Shown here piece after piece: positions 42,863 through 53,199 of a stretch of DNA of 64,000 nt. This DNA is from Iris pallida (lineage: Eukaryota; Streptophyta; Magnoliopsida; Asparagales; Iridaceae): NCBI GenBank assembly GCA_029216955.1, contig JANAVB010042248.1, positions 1-64,000 of the forward strand, in the 5' to 3' direction. The notes beneath the pieces were generated by a model, which was not told where the DNA came from, made no database searches, and was given only the letters and a program-made list of their open reading frames with translations. Numbering within the stretch: position 1 is the first letter of the stretch; each line of letters starts with the position of its first letter. A program made the position numbers and the translations under genes.

Positions 42863-43552
42863 CTAGCAGTTTTCTCGGGCGTGGAACATGGCCCGGAGCT
42901 CCTGGACCTCTCTTCTTACCTTCTTGGCCTCGTCTGCAGCGGTGAAGGCTGATATTTCAGGAGGATTATCATCCGGGTTTGGGGCGGCTGAGTTCGAGTC
43001 CGCATTGACCGTGGGCCTCGCGTTTGTTTGGCCAAGTGTTCTTTCTTGCGGAGTTGGAAGGGCCGCTTTGATCTCATCCACGGACTTGACCAAGGTATGC
43101 AATATGGCCTCCAGAGTGTCGATGCGTTGGCGATCACTGGGACCATCTTGGTTGCTGTCCGTCATGAACACCATCCTTATATGAGAAGAGATGGAAGGAA
43201 CGGTGGAGGACGCACCCTCTGAGTCATACCCCTGTACAGAGAAGTCGTCAGGGTATGTGGGAATGTTCTCATCTGGTTCGGACTCAGAAGGAGTGGTACC
43301 CCTAGATTCAGAGCTTGCCTCGTCTTGAGAGTTGTGGACATCCTCGGGGACGTCGGGATCTGCTGCATCTGTTGGGGGAACCGTTTCCTCTGGATTATCT
43401 TTTTGGAATACCGGATTATCGTGAATGTTTGGAGGAGTGCTACCCCTGGCTCCAGCGCCTCCCAGAGATGTGGACGACGAATCTCCAAGTGTGGCAGAGT
43501 TCGTCTTTGAGCGAGTACCTTGAAAAACTCCTCCCGTGACGGTCGTGGACAA
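42863..43552 (-). pseudogene. Element C gag, N-terminal region
   Basis: 229 open codons. There is a Ser/Thr/Pro/Asp-rich N-terminus, then VFMTDSNQDGPSDRQRIDTL and a coiled region (ILHTLVKSVDEIKAAL) matching B's gag start (VFMAYGNEEDNN ... VLETKLDMLTDTIKSL). It ends in a stop (RENC-stop) before the capsid core. Confidence 0.75.
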
Positions 43553-44220
43553 CCGCTTAGAAGAGAGTTTCTTGGTTGAGATTTTCAGGCTGGAGATGTC
43601 TGTTTTCTTCCCTCTCCCGCTGCCAGGGATCTTGTGAGCGTAATTATAGGAGGCGACGAGAAGTGACTCGTCTTCTGAGCTTGGGTGTTGCAGTCGTTGG
43701 AAGACGGATCACCGATCCTCTTATGTGTTCGCCTTGCTGCAGCAGCAGTTGACAATGACTTGAGTGCAGTGATGTCCATGGATGGACTCTCAGCACACCA
43801 AGTCCTCATCTCTTTCCTTGCGTTTATGAAGAATCACGTTGCACAAGTCACTCATTTTGTGGGCCCGGAAGTTCTGAGCACATGAGTGTGTTGGCATCCT
43901 GCCTGCTCCCTGATGTGGGGGTAGTACAAGTACTTGCCCCTAATCATTGTTGGGAGATTCTTGATAACTATCCCTTTTGTTGGCCGCCGGGGGCTAGACA
44001 CGGATAGTTTTATACAACTTTTCATCAGGAGCCCGCGTAATAGTCAGCGGGACGCCCTGATAGTCAAAAGTTGAGACAGCTATCTGAGCTCGACGAGCCC
44101 GCGCTACCCGAGACTTCTTCCTTCTAGCACCTGAGAGTGCATAGTAGGAAGAGTCCATAGAGACTGGCACATGAGAGCATCTGAGGCCAGGATCGCCTGA
44201 GAGGCGGTCGAAGACTGACC

Positions 44221-44466
44221 GTGAGCCGCATGAAGCAGATGGTATGCGGCTAGGTTTGGTTGCTGTACAGGCTGTCTGCATGCGGCTGGTATGTGTGGCC
44301 GTATGACCCTTCTGTATGCGGTTAGGAGCGGTAGCCGCATAAGCAGTCTGCATGCGACTGTCAGTCGTAGCCGCATGAGCCTCCTACATGCGGCTGGCTT
44401 CTGTGGCCGCATGAGTTTTCGTGTGGCTGACGCCCTTATGCGGCTTCTTCTTGGACCGCATAGAGT
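44221..44466. repeat. ATGCGGCT motifs in the element C leader, both orientations
   Basis: About twelve motif copies alternating between GCCGCAT and ATGCGGC, often as pairs 15-25 bases apart, so the stretch can fold on itself. Elsewhere in the family the motifs point mostly one way. Confidence 0.75.
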
Positions 44467-44800
44467 TCCTCTTTGCCCCTGCAAGTCCAGCATCATAGTG
44501 TTATCCTCTGCCGGACTTGGGGACAGTAGAGTCCTCTATGGCCTGAAGTGGGGCCGCCTGTAAGACTTCTCTGTCGTTTTGGGCAACAGAGGGTACTTTT
44601 TCGAGAGCTTGGGGAGGAGTGAATGATTTGGGCCTTCACTCCCTGCGGGCCTTCTTCGTGCGGGCTTGCCGCTGGACTGGGCCAGCGCTCCCGTCGGAGA
44701 GCATTTCTTCAAACGCCTGCTGGTCGAACCGGGCGACCAGCATCTGTTGAGTGGAGCCAAGTTTGGCTGCGTCCGATTGTATCACCAACTCCTCAGCCGT

Positions 44801-44819
44801 GGAGAAGTTAGTCCCCAGT
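44801..44819 (-). other. Primer binding site of element C
   Basis: TGGTGACTCTACTGGGGAC on the minus strand, three bases after the LTR end GGCAAACA. It resembles the TGGCGACTC(C/T)GCTGGGGAC site, complementary to an Arg tRNA, used by Ogre and other Tat elements. It is diverged at two to three positions. Confidence 0.7.
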
Positions 44820-44822
44820 AGA

Positions 44823-46268
44823 GTCACCATCGTGTTTGCCATTGATTATAAAAGAACAGAACAGTTTTATGGGAGGACTGGACTATTACTTCACAACATA
44901 AACTCGCTCGTACAAAGAAAGCCTAGGGACAAAAATCTAGGTAAAACATTCTAAGTACAATTTTTTTTTTCTTGGGGGTGACGGTAGAGGCTCGGAAAAG
45001 CGGCGGTAGCTCTGCCTTACTCCTTAGATGATCGGACACAGCTTCGACTCCGGGGAAGAAATGCTCTTGCTCGAATGTGGACCTCTCTGTGTCTAGTTCT
45101 ATGCGTATATCTATGTGCTCTCAGTGCTCTGTCTCCACTTTTTGTCCAGACTTCTCTCTCTTCTCGCAAGGGAATGGCACCTTGCTATTTATAGGAGTGG
45201 GGTGTGATAATTAGGGTTTGCAATGATTGCACTTTAAACAGAGGGCGGCCAAGGATTTGTTAAGATTTGCCTTAATCTTGCTTTTATGTTGATTGCAACG
45301 AATCTGCATCATTTGTTGGGGATTGATCTGGGTAATTATGATGATTGCAATAAATCTGATTTGTTTGGGATTTGACCAAATCTGGACGGTTATGTTGATT
45401 GCAGCAAATCTAAGTTATTGAGATTTGGTCAACTCCTTCCACATGTCCTTCATAAATATAAATTATTGAGATTCGATCAGCTCCCACCACGCGTCCCTCA
45501 TTGACTGCAATAAATATGAATTATTGAGATTTGATCAGCTCCCGCCACGTTTCCCAACTGCTGCGAGCCGCATGGAGGACTGTCATGGTTTGGCCTCATG
45601 AGTGTGGCCTCGTGTCAGAACCGCATAAGGGTGGCCTTATCTGAACTGCATGGCAATCCTTTAATCTGAGCCGCATGAGGGTAGCCCTATGATCTGAACT
45701 GCATAGGGGTGGCTATATCTGAACCGCATGGCAATCATTTAATCTGAGCCGCATGAAGGTGGCCCTATGATCTGAACTACATAGGGGTAGCAGCCGCATG
45801 AGGGTGGCCCTATGATCTGAACCGCATAGGGATGGCCACGTGTCAGAGCCGCATGGAATGAAGTGCTTTAGAATTCGGTGGATCGTACCAGCTATAGAGA
45901 TTTTCTTTGTTTCCCTAGGAGCACACCATTATGTCAGAGTCATCATTGCAGCTTTATGTCAGAGCTGTCAATCCTTCTCGTCAGAGTTGTCATTTCACAT
46001 CAGGGCATTAAATGAGCCAGCTACATAAATTAATTACGGCCGGTTTGTGAAGGACATTTTTAACCGCATAAGGCCATGTGGCTCACTGGGAACATCGGAG
46101 CCGCATAAAACTTCAATGAACTGTTGAGCCGCATAAAACTCTCCTAGTCTTGAGCCGCATAGGATTGAACTTCTGAGCCACATGAAACTCCAATGAACGG
46201 TTGAGCCGCATAAAACTCCCCTAGTCTTGAGCCGCATAGGATTTCCTGTTCATTTCCATGCTTCTACA
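44823..46268 (-). repeat. 5' LTR of element C
   Basis: 1446 bp. On the minus strand it runs TGTAGAAGCATGGAAATGAA ... ATGGCAAACA. U3 holds GAGCCGCAT-type motifs at 45565-45850 and 46060-46240. The TATA box is TATAAATA at 45193-45186. Downstream of it, GGAGTAAGGCAGAGCTACCG and AGTCCAGTCCTCCCATAAAA align with the A/B LTR. The adjoining ATGAT (46269-46273) may be a target duplicate, but the partner is lost. Confidence 0.85.
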
Positions 46269-46990
46269 ATGATGACAGGTTTTTCTTGTTCATCTACATC
46301 AAGATTGGTTGAAGTTGCCATTGGAGTGCTAAGGGGTTTGACGAATTCTAGATCGAACTTATTTAGCAAATCTTTTGTGTACTTGGCTTGGTTGATGAAC
46401 GACCCATTGTTGGTTTGTTTGATTTGTAGTCCAACGAAGATTTGAGTTCTCACATCATACTCATCTTAAAATCATTCTGCATACACTTAGAGAATTCTTA
46501 ACAGAAAGATTCATCAGTAGATCAACATAAATTTGAATTAAAAGAAGATTTCAACTTAAAGACTTTATAAATACTGTATTGTCAACCTTGCCTTTTGAAA
46601 AGCCATTATTAAGTAGAAAGGAGCTTAAATGATCGTACCAAGCATGAGGGGCTTGTTTCAAACCGTATAGGGCTTTCTTCAACTTGAATACATAATCAGG
46701 GTTTTTAAAATTAGTGAAACCTGGAGGTTGAGCTACATAAACTTCTTCTTTTATGAAACTACTAAGAAAAGCACACTTTACACCCATTATAAAAAGTTTA
46801 AAGTTATGAAAACATGCAAACGTACATAGGATTCTAATCTCACAACTGGGGCATAAGTCCCATCATAGTCGATACCTTACTCTTGGTTGTATCCTTGAGC
46901 TACGAGTCGAGCCTTGTTACGAGCGACTAAACCATTCTCATTAAAAAAATTATCGGAAAACCCAGCGGGTGCCAATGATCGAATGATAAT
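46269..46990 (-). pseudogene. SIRE 2 reverse transcriptase fragment
   Basis: Blocks in several frames: ARLVAQGYNQE-like sequence near 46900, FIKEEVYVAQPPGFTNFKNP, ALYGLKQAPHAWYDHL (46551-46787) and FVKPLSTPMATSTNLDVDEQ at the break. The YVDD-containing stretch is deleted between 46500 and 46550. It is cut just before the LLYLTASRPD-type motif. Confidence 0.85.
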
Positions 46991-47059
46991 GGGCTTGGGA
47001 ACAAGTTCCCAAACTTGATTATGTTCAAATTGGTTTAGTTCCTCTTGCATAACATATAA

Positions 47060-48546
47060 CTAATAGTTATCACTATATGCTTCTTCAACAGTCTTATGTT
47101 CCAACTGTGAAATAAATGCATCATAAGAAGCTATATTTCTGGTAGAGGGACGAGCACTTACACCCTGGATGATCTCACCTGTTACCATGTCTGCAGGGTG
47201 GTCAGCCATAAGCTTTATTCTTTTTGGTAGACTTTCAAGGTAGCTAGTTTCGGTTTTCGGTTCTGTAAACGCCTTGCTTGGTATAGTAATGTCTTCATCA
47301 TTATTTATTTGATCATTTGTTGGTTTAATTCGTCGAAGGTGACGTTCATTGATTCTTAGATGATCACTAACTTTGTTGAAGACTCGGTACCCTTTGCTTT
47401 TGGCCGTATAACCTAAAAAGATACCCTCATCGGCCTTTTCATCAAATTTACCCAAATTATCTTTAGTACTAAAAATAAAACATTTACAACAAAAGATTTT
47501 GAAATAAGAAACCATGGATGTTCTATCAAACCATAATCATAGGGAGTCTTGTTTGATTTAGGTCGAATTAGAACCCTATTGAGAACATAACAATCTGTAT
47601 TGACAACTTCTGCGCAAAAATATTTGGGTAGACTAAATTAATTCAACATTACTCTAGCCATTTCAGATAGAGTTATGTTCTTATATTCCACAACTCTATT
47701 TTGTTGTGGAGTCCTAGGACAGGAGAACTCGTACAAATATACATGTGTGTCACAAAATTGCTCAAACTCTGTATTCTCGAATTCATCGCCATGATCGCTT
47801 CGAATATGAGTGATCATGAATCCTTTCTCATTTTAAACATTCTTACAAAATGTGGCAAATTCAGATAATGCATCATTCTTGCGTGCGAGAAAACATACCC
47901 ACATGTATCTAGAGAAATCATCTACTATTATAAATGCATATAACTTACCATCTAGGCTAGCAATTTTACTAGGCCCAAATAGATCAATATGCAGTAATTG
48001 TAGAGGTCTAGTAGTACTTACAGCATTTTTGGACTAAAAAGTGGATCGGGTATATTTATTCTTTTCACATTCACTACATATCATATCCTTCTTGAAGACG
48101 ATGTCCGGTAAGCCTCGTATCAATTTCTTCGTGGATAATCTTAAAATTTTGTCCATGTTTGCATGACCGAGTCTCATGTGCCATAGTTGACTCTTATTAT
48201 TGTTGGCGAGTAAGCATCTTCCTGCTTTGTTAGCATCTTCCAACCAATAGAAAATATATATGTTGTCTTCCCTGATACCTTCAAAGATAGTTCTACCAGT
48301 TGAGCTATCAACTATAGTACATTTGTCTTTGACAAAGTTAATACCATAACCATGGTCAGATAAATGGCTTATGCTGAGTAGGTTATGTTTTAACTCAATT
48401 ACTAGAGAGACATCTTTAATCACATGGTAGGAAGCCTTACCAATGTTACTGATACCTACTATATACCCTTTTAAGTTGTTACCAAAGGAGACATATCCCG
48501 CTTTCTTTTTCGATAGTGTTGCGAATAGAGAAGCATCATCGGTCAT
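47060..48546 (-). pseudogene. SIRE 2 protease end and integrase
   Basis: 48034-48546 is open (170 codons): FGNNLKGYIVGISNIGKASY, SQLWHMRLGHANMDKILRLS and CSECEKNKYTRSTF. After a stop the core continues through LLHIDLFGPSKIASLDG, IRSDHGDEFENTEF and PQQNRVVEYKNI, with several stops. Then comes FCCKCFIFSTKDNLGKFDEK (47060-47515). The integrase triad can be traced but the gene is broken in many places. Confidence 0.88.
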
Positions 48547-48599
48547 GTGCCGTGAGTAACCACTGTCAAGGATACACTTGTTCTAGCATGAGTAGGGTG

Positions 48600-50439
48600 T
48601 TCTACCTACAAAGAAGTTTGCAGATGAAACTTTTGGTACCATTTCTTGTAGGGTCCGAATATGTTAGTCTTTGGTATCCATGCACATATATTTAAATGAA
48701 CTAATCTTCTTACTCTATATGCAGAAGAGATATAACCAATGGTGCCATAATAGTGACATCTAGTATGCTGAGGGTTGGGTGCAGATGTTGTGCATGATTG
48801 GTAGGTCTTTTTGTTCTAGTTGGATATTTGTAGTAGAATACATGTCGGTTTGTCTTCTTAGGCAAAGGTTTGGCTATATTTGGCCTGACAGTGTTGGGTT
48901 TGACCATGTTCTGATGTTTCAAAAATTGATACGTGTTAGGGTAGGAAGCAGCAACTTCAGGCTATTTTTCTAACCTAATTTCCAAGTTTTTGAAGGTACC
49001 ATAAAGTGTGTGTTATAGTTAGCTGTGAGTGCCTCATTTCTGACTAGTGCACAGTGATGGATCTTCTTCTCTTTGAGTAAATCTTCCAAAAGTTTAGCAA
49101 TAGTCTTGTCTTTTTCTTCGAATAAACGTGTAGTCTCGTGTAGTTGCAGTTTGACAGAAGAAATCTCACCAGTCTCACTAGGCTTTTTATTATTTCTAAA
49201 CTCAGCTACTAAGTCGCTAAGTCTTCATATTTTACTTTGTACTCTTTGAGTACCTTCTTAGAGTTTTGGAATTTGCTAAGCAAATTTTTGTGGTCATCTA
49301 AGAGGTCACTAAAAGCTTCATCTAACTGTTCAAAGGTAAAATCATCATATGTATCAAACAAGGGGTTTGTGTTTACCTGATCATATGTCATCAAGCAAAT
49401 ATTTGCAATGTCGTCTGATTGTTCATCTTCTGAGATGCTAGCTTCGCTTTCATGCTAGATGCTCGTGTTGGTATATCTTTTGGAAGTAGATTTCTTCAAG
49501 TAACTATTTTCATATTTGTTGCCTTTTCTGGTTGATGATGATGCTATCGGACAGTCCTTAATTTGTCCTTTCTTTTTGCAACCGTAGTAGATTGGATCAT
49601 TATTGTTGTTGTTGCTATTGTGTTCCTTCGTTCTTTGGTTGAACCTCATAAACTTCTTGAACTTCTTTACTAGGAGAGCTTGATCCTCACTGTCAGAATT
49701 ACTGTCGTCAGAATCTTCTTTGACAGTTCTTCGTTGTTGAGCTTTGATGGTGATTGTTTTTTTCCTTTGGTACATCATCTTCAAAGTCTTGAAGTTCTAG
49801 CTCGTGAGCGAGTAGCTTTCCCATGAGTGTTTCAAGAGACATGGTATTGAGGTCGTTTCCTTCAAAGATCGTCGTAGCCTTCGAAATCCAGTTCTTTGTG
49901 ACAGCTCGCAGCACCTTACGAATCTTCTCATGGTTAGTGTATTCCTTACCTAGGAAGGACAAAGAATTTATAATATCTAGGAATCTTGTGAACATTTGTG
50001 TAACGAATTCGTTTGGCTCCATCTTGAACGTCTCACATTCTTGAGTAAGTCTACTGATCTTGGACTTCTTGACCTACGTCGTGCCTTCATGAGTAACTTC
50101 TAGAAGTTTTCATACATCATTAGATATTGTGCATGTAGACACCCTGTTGAATTCAGTCTTGTCTAAAGCACCAAATAAAGCATTAATAGTATGTGCGTGA
50201 AGGTTGGCTTCTTTCTTTTTGGAATCTGTATACTTGTCATGTGCTTTTTCAACCAAATTTCCATCAACAAGAACACGTAGAGGCTTTTTATAGTTGTCAA
50301 CTACAATTGACCATAAGTCAAAATCTACAGATTTCAAAAAGAAACTCATACGTATTTTTCAATAAGTGTAGTTGGTACCATCAAACAATGGGGGTCTGTT
50401 TGTGGCTTAGCCTTCAGTTATAAATTTCATAGTTGCCAT
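48600..50439 (-). pseudogene. SIRE 2 gag
   Basis: It starts about 50439 (MATMKFITEG then TAA/TAG-type stops), with RPPLFDGTNY, SVDFDLWSIVVDNYKKPL (50110-50349), a middle block 49708-50022 (FLDIINSLSFLGKEYTNHEK) and a Lys/Asp-rich block with a damaged zinc knuckle YYGCKKKGQIKDC (49455-49784). Coiled-coil remnants lie at 49209-49394. It is collinear with SIRE 1 gag but has many stops and frameshifts. Confidence 0.82.
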
Positions 50440-50533
50440 ATATGATATAGTAATCTATATAACAGCAATTATATATAAAAAAATAATAACAATGTTATCT
50501 TGCTTTACTTATATAACCCGCTCTGATACTAAT

Positions 50534-51306
50534 TGTATGAACGAAATGTAAAGCAATATACTCTAAAGAGGGGGTTAATAGAGTAGGCAGCGGAATATTA
50601 GCTATTAAAAAATGTTAGCAGCAAGATCACAGAAATATATCATAGATATGAGTAAGTAAAAGTAAAGTGCGAAGACCAAACTCAAACACGACGATGTATA
50701 ATGGTCCCCCTTTTGTGAGGACTAATCCAATCGAGAGAACTTTAGCTCCTAGTTGAAATCCACTATGGAAAAATTGTAAGTTTTCATACGAAGTCCTTGC
50801 CACTTCTACGAACGCGACCTTTGATCCGAAACACTCGGCCAACTTCAATTATGAAGTGTCTTACTTCTATCAAGCCTCTTGATTATAATCACTTTGAAAT
50901 TCTAGACTATACCGCATTGGCAAATCGACTAGAGGATTGTAACTGGCTTGGAATTTGAAATTGAAAGCTTAGTAGGGCTTTGACATATCGTAGTAAGCTT
51001 AAAGATAAAGGATAAGAAAATGAAATGGTGTATTGAAATGGTAGAATTCTTCTCTATTTGTAGGATTTCCAAAGGAAGAATTCAGACAAAATTCGGATAG
51101 AATCCAGACAGAATTCTATGTGAGAATCTTGACATATAGTCGTTGCATCCATAACTGTGGGAAGACTGAGTTTAAAAAGCAACGTTCCGCTAGCCAAATT
51201 CGGTACGAATTCATGGCGAATTCTACTAGGCCAGAATAGGATTGATTTGGGTTGACAACTCAGGTTTTGGGCTTTTGAAACGTCAAGCAGTTAGGAGGTA
51301 GTTTGG
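50534..51306 (-). repeat. SIRE 2 5' LTR, part
   Basis: It begins (plus strand) TGTATGAACGAAATG next to the reversed primer site. It carries GAGGGGGTTAATAGAGTAG and AAGTAAAAGTAAAGTGCGAAG segments that echo the SIRE 1 LTR, and AAGTCCTTGCCACTTC/CTCGGCCAACTTC units. It lacks the palindromic array and is cut at 51307 by a LARD-type LTR. Confidence 0.7.
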
Positions 51307-52258
51307 TGTCATGACCCGCACCTGGATATTGAGGCATGAGTACATGGGCCATGCCCAGCCAACGCGCAGTATCGACAGTAGTACGTTGTCAAGTACCCAA
51401 TAAATATCTACAACATCTAAATGATCCATAATCACAATGTACTCCAATCACACCATAAACAACTAAGAAAGATATGAAATAGAAAGATATCAATAATACT
51501 GAATCAAATAGAGTCTACAAATGAATATACAAGACCAAAAAGTATCGGAGACAAATTCGATAACAAAGTATAAATGATAAATACAAAGGCCTAGATCACC
51601 CGGGAAACAACTCACGGTGAAAAGAACATCAAGATACGTCTCAGCTAACGTCATCCTCTAGTCCAATAATGTAGGGCATAATAGTTCCTAAAAATGTGGT
51701 TATCCAGTAAGGATTGGAGCGAAGCACATAACTCTAAAAGCAGTTCTATGGCATGGTAGAAAACATAGAGCTAGCAATAGAATAAAATACATGACATGCT
51801 GAAAAAATACAAGAAATATAGAAATAGCATCATGAAGGTATAAGGAAACTGAGTACATGAAATAAGATAGTGAACATGGTAATCTGTAATAATATAAGTG
51901 ATTTAGAGCACAAGACAGTTATGTGATTGGTTTAGGTTGTATTTGAGTATTCTACGGTAACTCCATTATCTGTGAGGGTACAATAGACATATACATGAGT
52001 ACACTAGAGGGATTTAATCACATAACCACTTCTTCACCCCTCTACCCCAATCAATACACAAGGATCCGATCATGTTATGTTACGTACATGATTGTTAGTT
52101 TATACATGAAGCATATGTGAGCACATGAGAGCACATGAGAGTACATGAATAATACGAATACAAGGAGTACACGATGTACATGGTAAAGTACGTGAACATG
52201 AAATATACCTGATGCATCAGTTAAAGGGATAACATCTCATGACAAGATCCATATAGTA
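51307..52258 (-). repeat. LARD-type LTR (second copy), left part
   Basis: It starts TGTCATGACCCGCAC, then TTGAGGCATGAGTACATGG, related to the LARD LTR at 7102 (TGTTACGACCCGCACCCTGA...GGCATGAGTACGTGG). It continues to the CACTA boundary, where ACATCTCATGACAAGATCCA parallels 8067-8086. No reading frame is supported. It is interrupted at 52258 and resumes at 61672. Confidence 0.8.
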
Positions 52259-52274
52259 CACTACTAAAATAATC

Positions 52275-52685
52275 CATTTTAGTGACGTCAGAAGACGTCG
52301 CTAAATAAGGAAAATATGTCGCTAAAATCTATTTACGACGTATTTAGCGAAGAAAATTGGATGTCGCGTATAGGCAAGTCGCAGATGACAATTTCGTCGC
52401 AGAACGTCGCTGTTTGCGACATCACGTTTTGTGTCGCTAGACGTCACAAAATTCGCGACAGATAGCGACGTAAGGTTACGTCGCCAAAATAGCGACGTAG
52501 AGCGACCACTTTGCGATGCGGTAAACATTATATATGATGACATGGCATGGCAGCCACGTGGGCACTATAGCGACGCCTAGCGACAAATTTAGCGACGTCA
52601 GTTTAGCGACGTCTTTATTTAGCGACGTGTATGTTCCGTCGCTGTACGTTACAGAACGTCACTATACGTCGCAGATATTATAAAA
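52275..52685. repeat. Subterminal GCGACG repeats, left end of CACTA 2
   Basis: About 25 copies of TAGCGACG, ACGTCGC and close variants in both orientations, such as GACGTCGCTAAATAAGG and AGCGACGTCAGTTTAGCGAC. They are the probable binding sites for the element's own DNA-binding protein. Confidence 0.85.
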
Positions 52686-53080
52686 AAAATTTAAAAAAAT
52701 ATAATTGGTATTTTTGTTATGTTGTGTGTCTGTGTTTATAGTGTGTGTGAAGTGCAGTGTTCGATCCATCGACAGTTTCGCTTACTGTTCTATGTTTTAT
52801 CTTGGATAGAAAGAGCAACAGTTCAGGGTGCACTTCTCAGAGCTTCCTCTTCACGTCCTTCACCTTCTCGGGAACCTTTACGACGTCTGGAGAAAGTGAA
52901 GGACGTGAAAATGAAGCTCTCAGAAGTACACCCTGAACTGTTGCTCTTTCTATCCAAGATAAAACATACAACAGTAATCGAAACTGTCTATGGTTTCGAA
53001 CACTGCATTTCACATTCACTGTAAACACAGACACACATCATCACAAAAATACATATTATATTTTTTTAAAATATCGGCAG
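52686..53080. repeat. Large inverted repeat (hairpin) in CACTA 2
   Basis: The left arm, about 52686-52877, is the reverse complement of about 52891-53080 with moderate mismatch. Matching landmarks: TGTGTGTCTGTGTTTATA against TGTAAACACAGACACACA, GGATAGAAAGAGCAACAGTT against AACTGTTGCTCTTTCTATCC, and CTTCACGTCCTTCACCTTCTC against GAGAAAGTGAAGGACGTG. The spacer is only about 13 bases, so a transcript would fold into a ~190-bp stem. Confidence 0.9.
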
Positions 53081-53199
53081 CACCTCCTTTGTATATCAGA
53101 TCATCGCTTATAACCCAGCGTAGGTATATTTGTCATCCCCGTCGCAGATATCACAAAGTAAATATCACAATAAAAATAAAAGGCAGTGCAAAGTAAATA

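Larger units (their letters stand above)
43994..44842 (-). pseudogene. Element C leader ORF remnant (ORF1-like)
   Basis: A reading frame begins at an ATG inside the last bases of the 5' LTR (MANTMVTLLGTNFSTAEE, 68 codons). After frame changes a 119-codon block runs to 43994, ending FDYQGVPLTITRAPDEKLYK. Between them the ATGCGGCT motifs translate into a MQTAYAAT/PSRI-like repeat. Ogre-type Tat elements carry an ORF of unknown role between the 5' LTR and gag, and this may be its remnant. Element B lacks the region. Confidence 0.4.
15162..46268 (-). mobile_element. Tat-lineage Gypsy element C, nested and decayed
   Basis: Minus-strand order: 5' LTR (46268-44823), primer site, leader ORF region, gag, protease, reverse transcriptase, RNase H, second (archaeal-type) RNase H, integrase, minisatellites, antisense gene, polypurine tract, 3' LTR (15958-15162, truncated). 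The paired RNase H domains, the leader ORF before gag and the antisense gene place it in the Tat clade (Retand/Ogre relatives). It is interrupted by a SIRE element in gag and a CACTA element in RNase H. Without these it is about 13 kb. Many stops make it inactive. Confidence 0.85.
46269..51306 (-). mobile_element. SIRE-type Copia element 2, truncated and decayed
   Basis: An older SIRE copy in minus orientation: 5' LTR part (50534-51306), primer site GCTCTGATACTA at 50520-50531 (reversed TAGTATCAGAGC), gag, protease remnant, integrase and part of reverse transcriptase. It stops at 46269, exactly where element C's LTR begins, so C probably inserted in it. The rest of its pol and the 3' LTR are absent from this window. 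Confidence 0.85.

Noticed and set aside
52719..53034. Two similar ~65-100-codon frames on opposite strands
   Set aside because: They are the two arms of one inverted repeat translated in mirror fashion, not a conserved gene pair.
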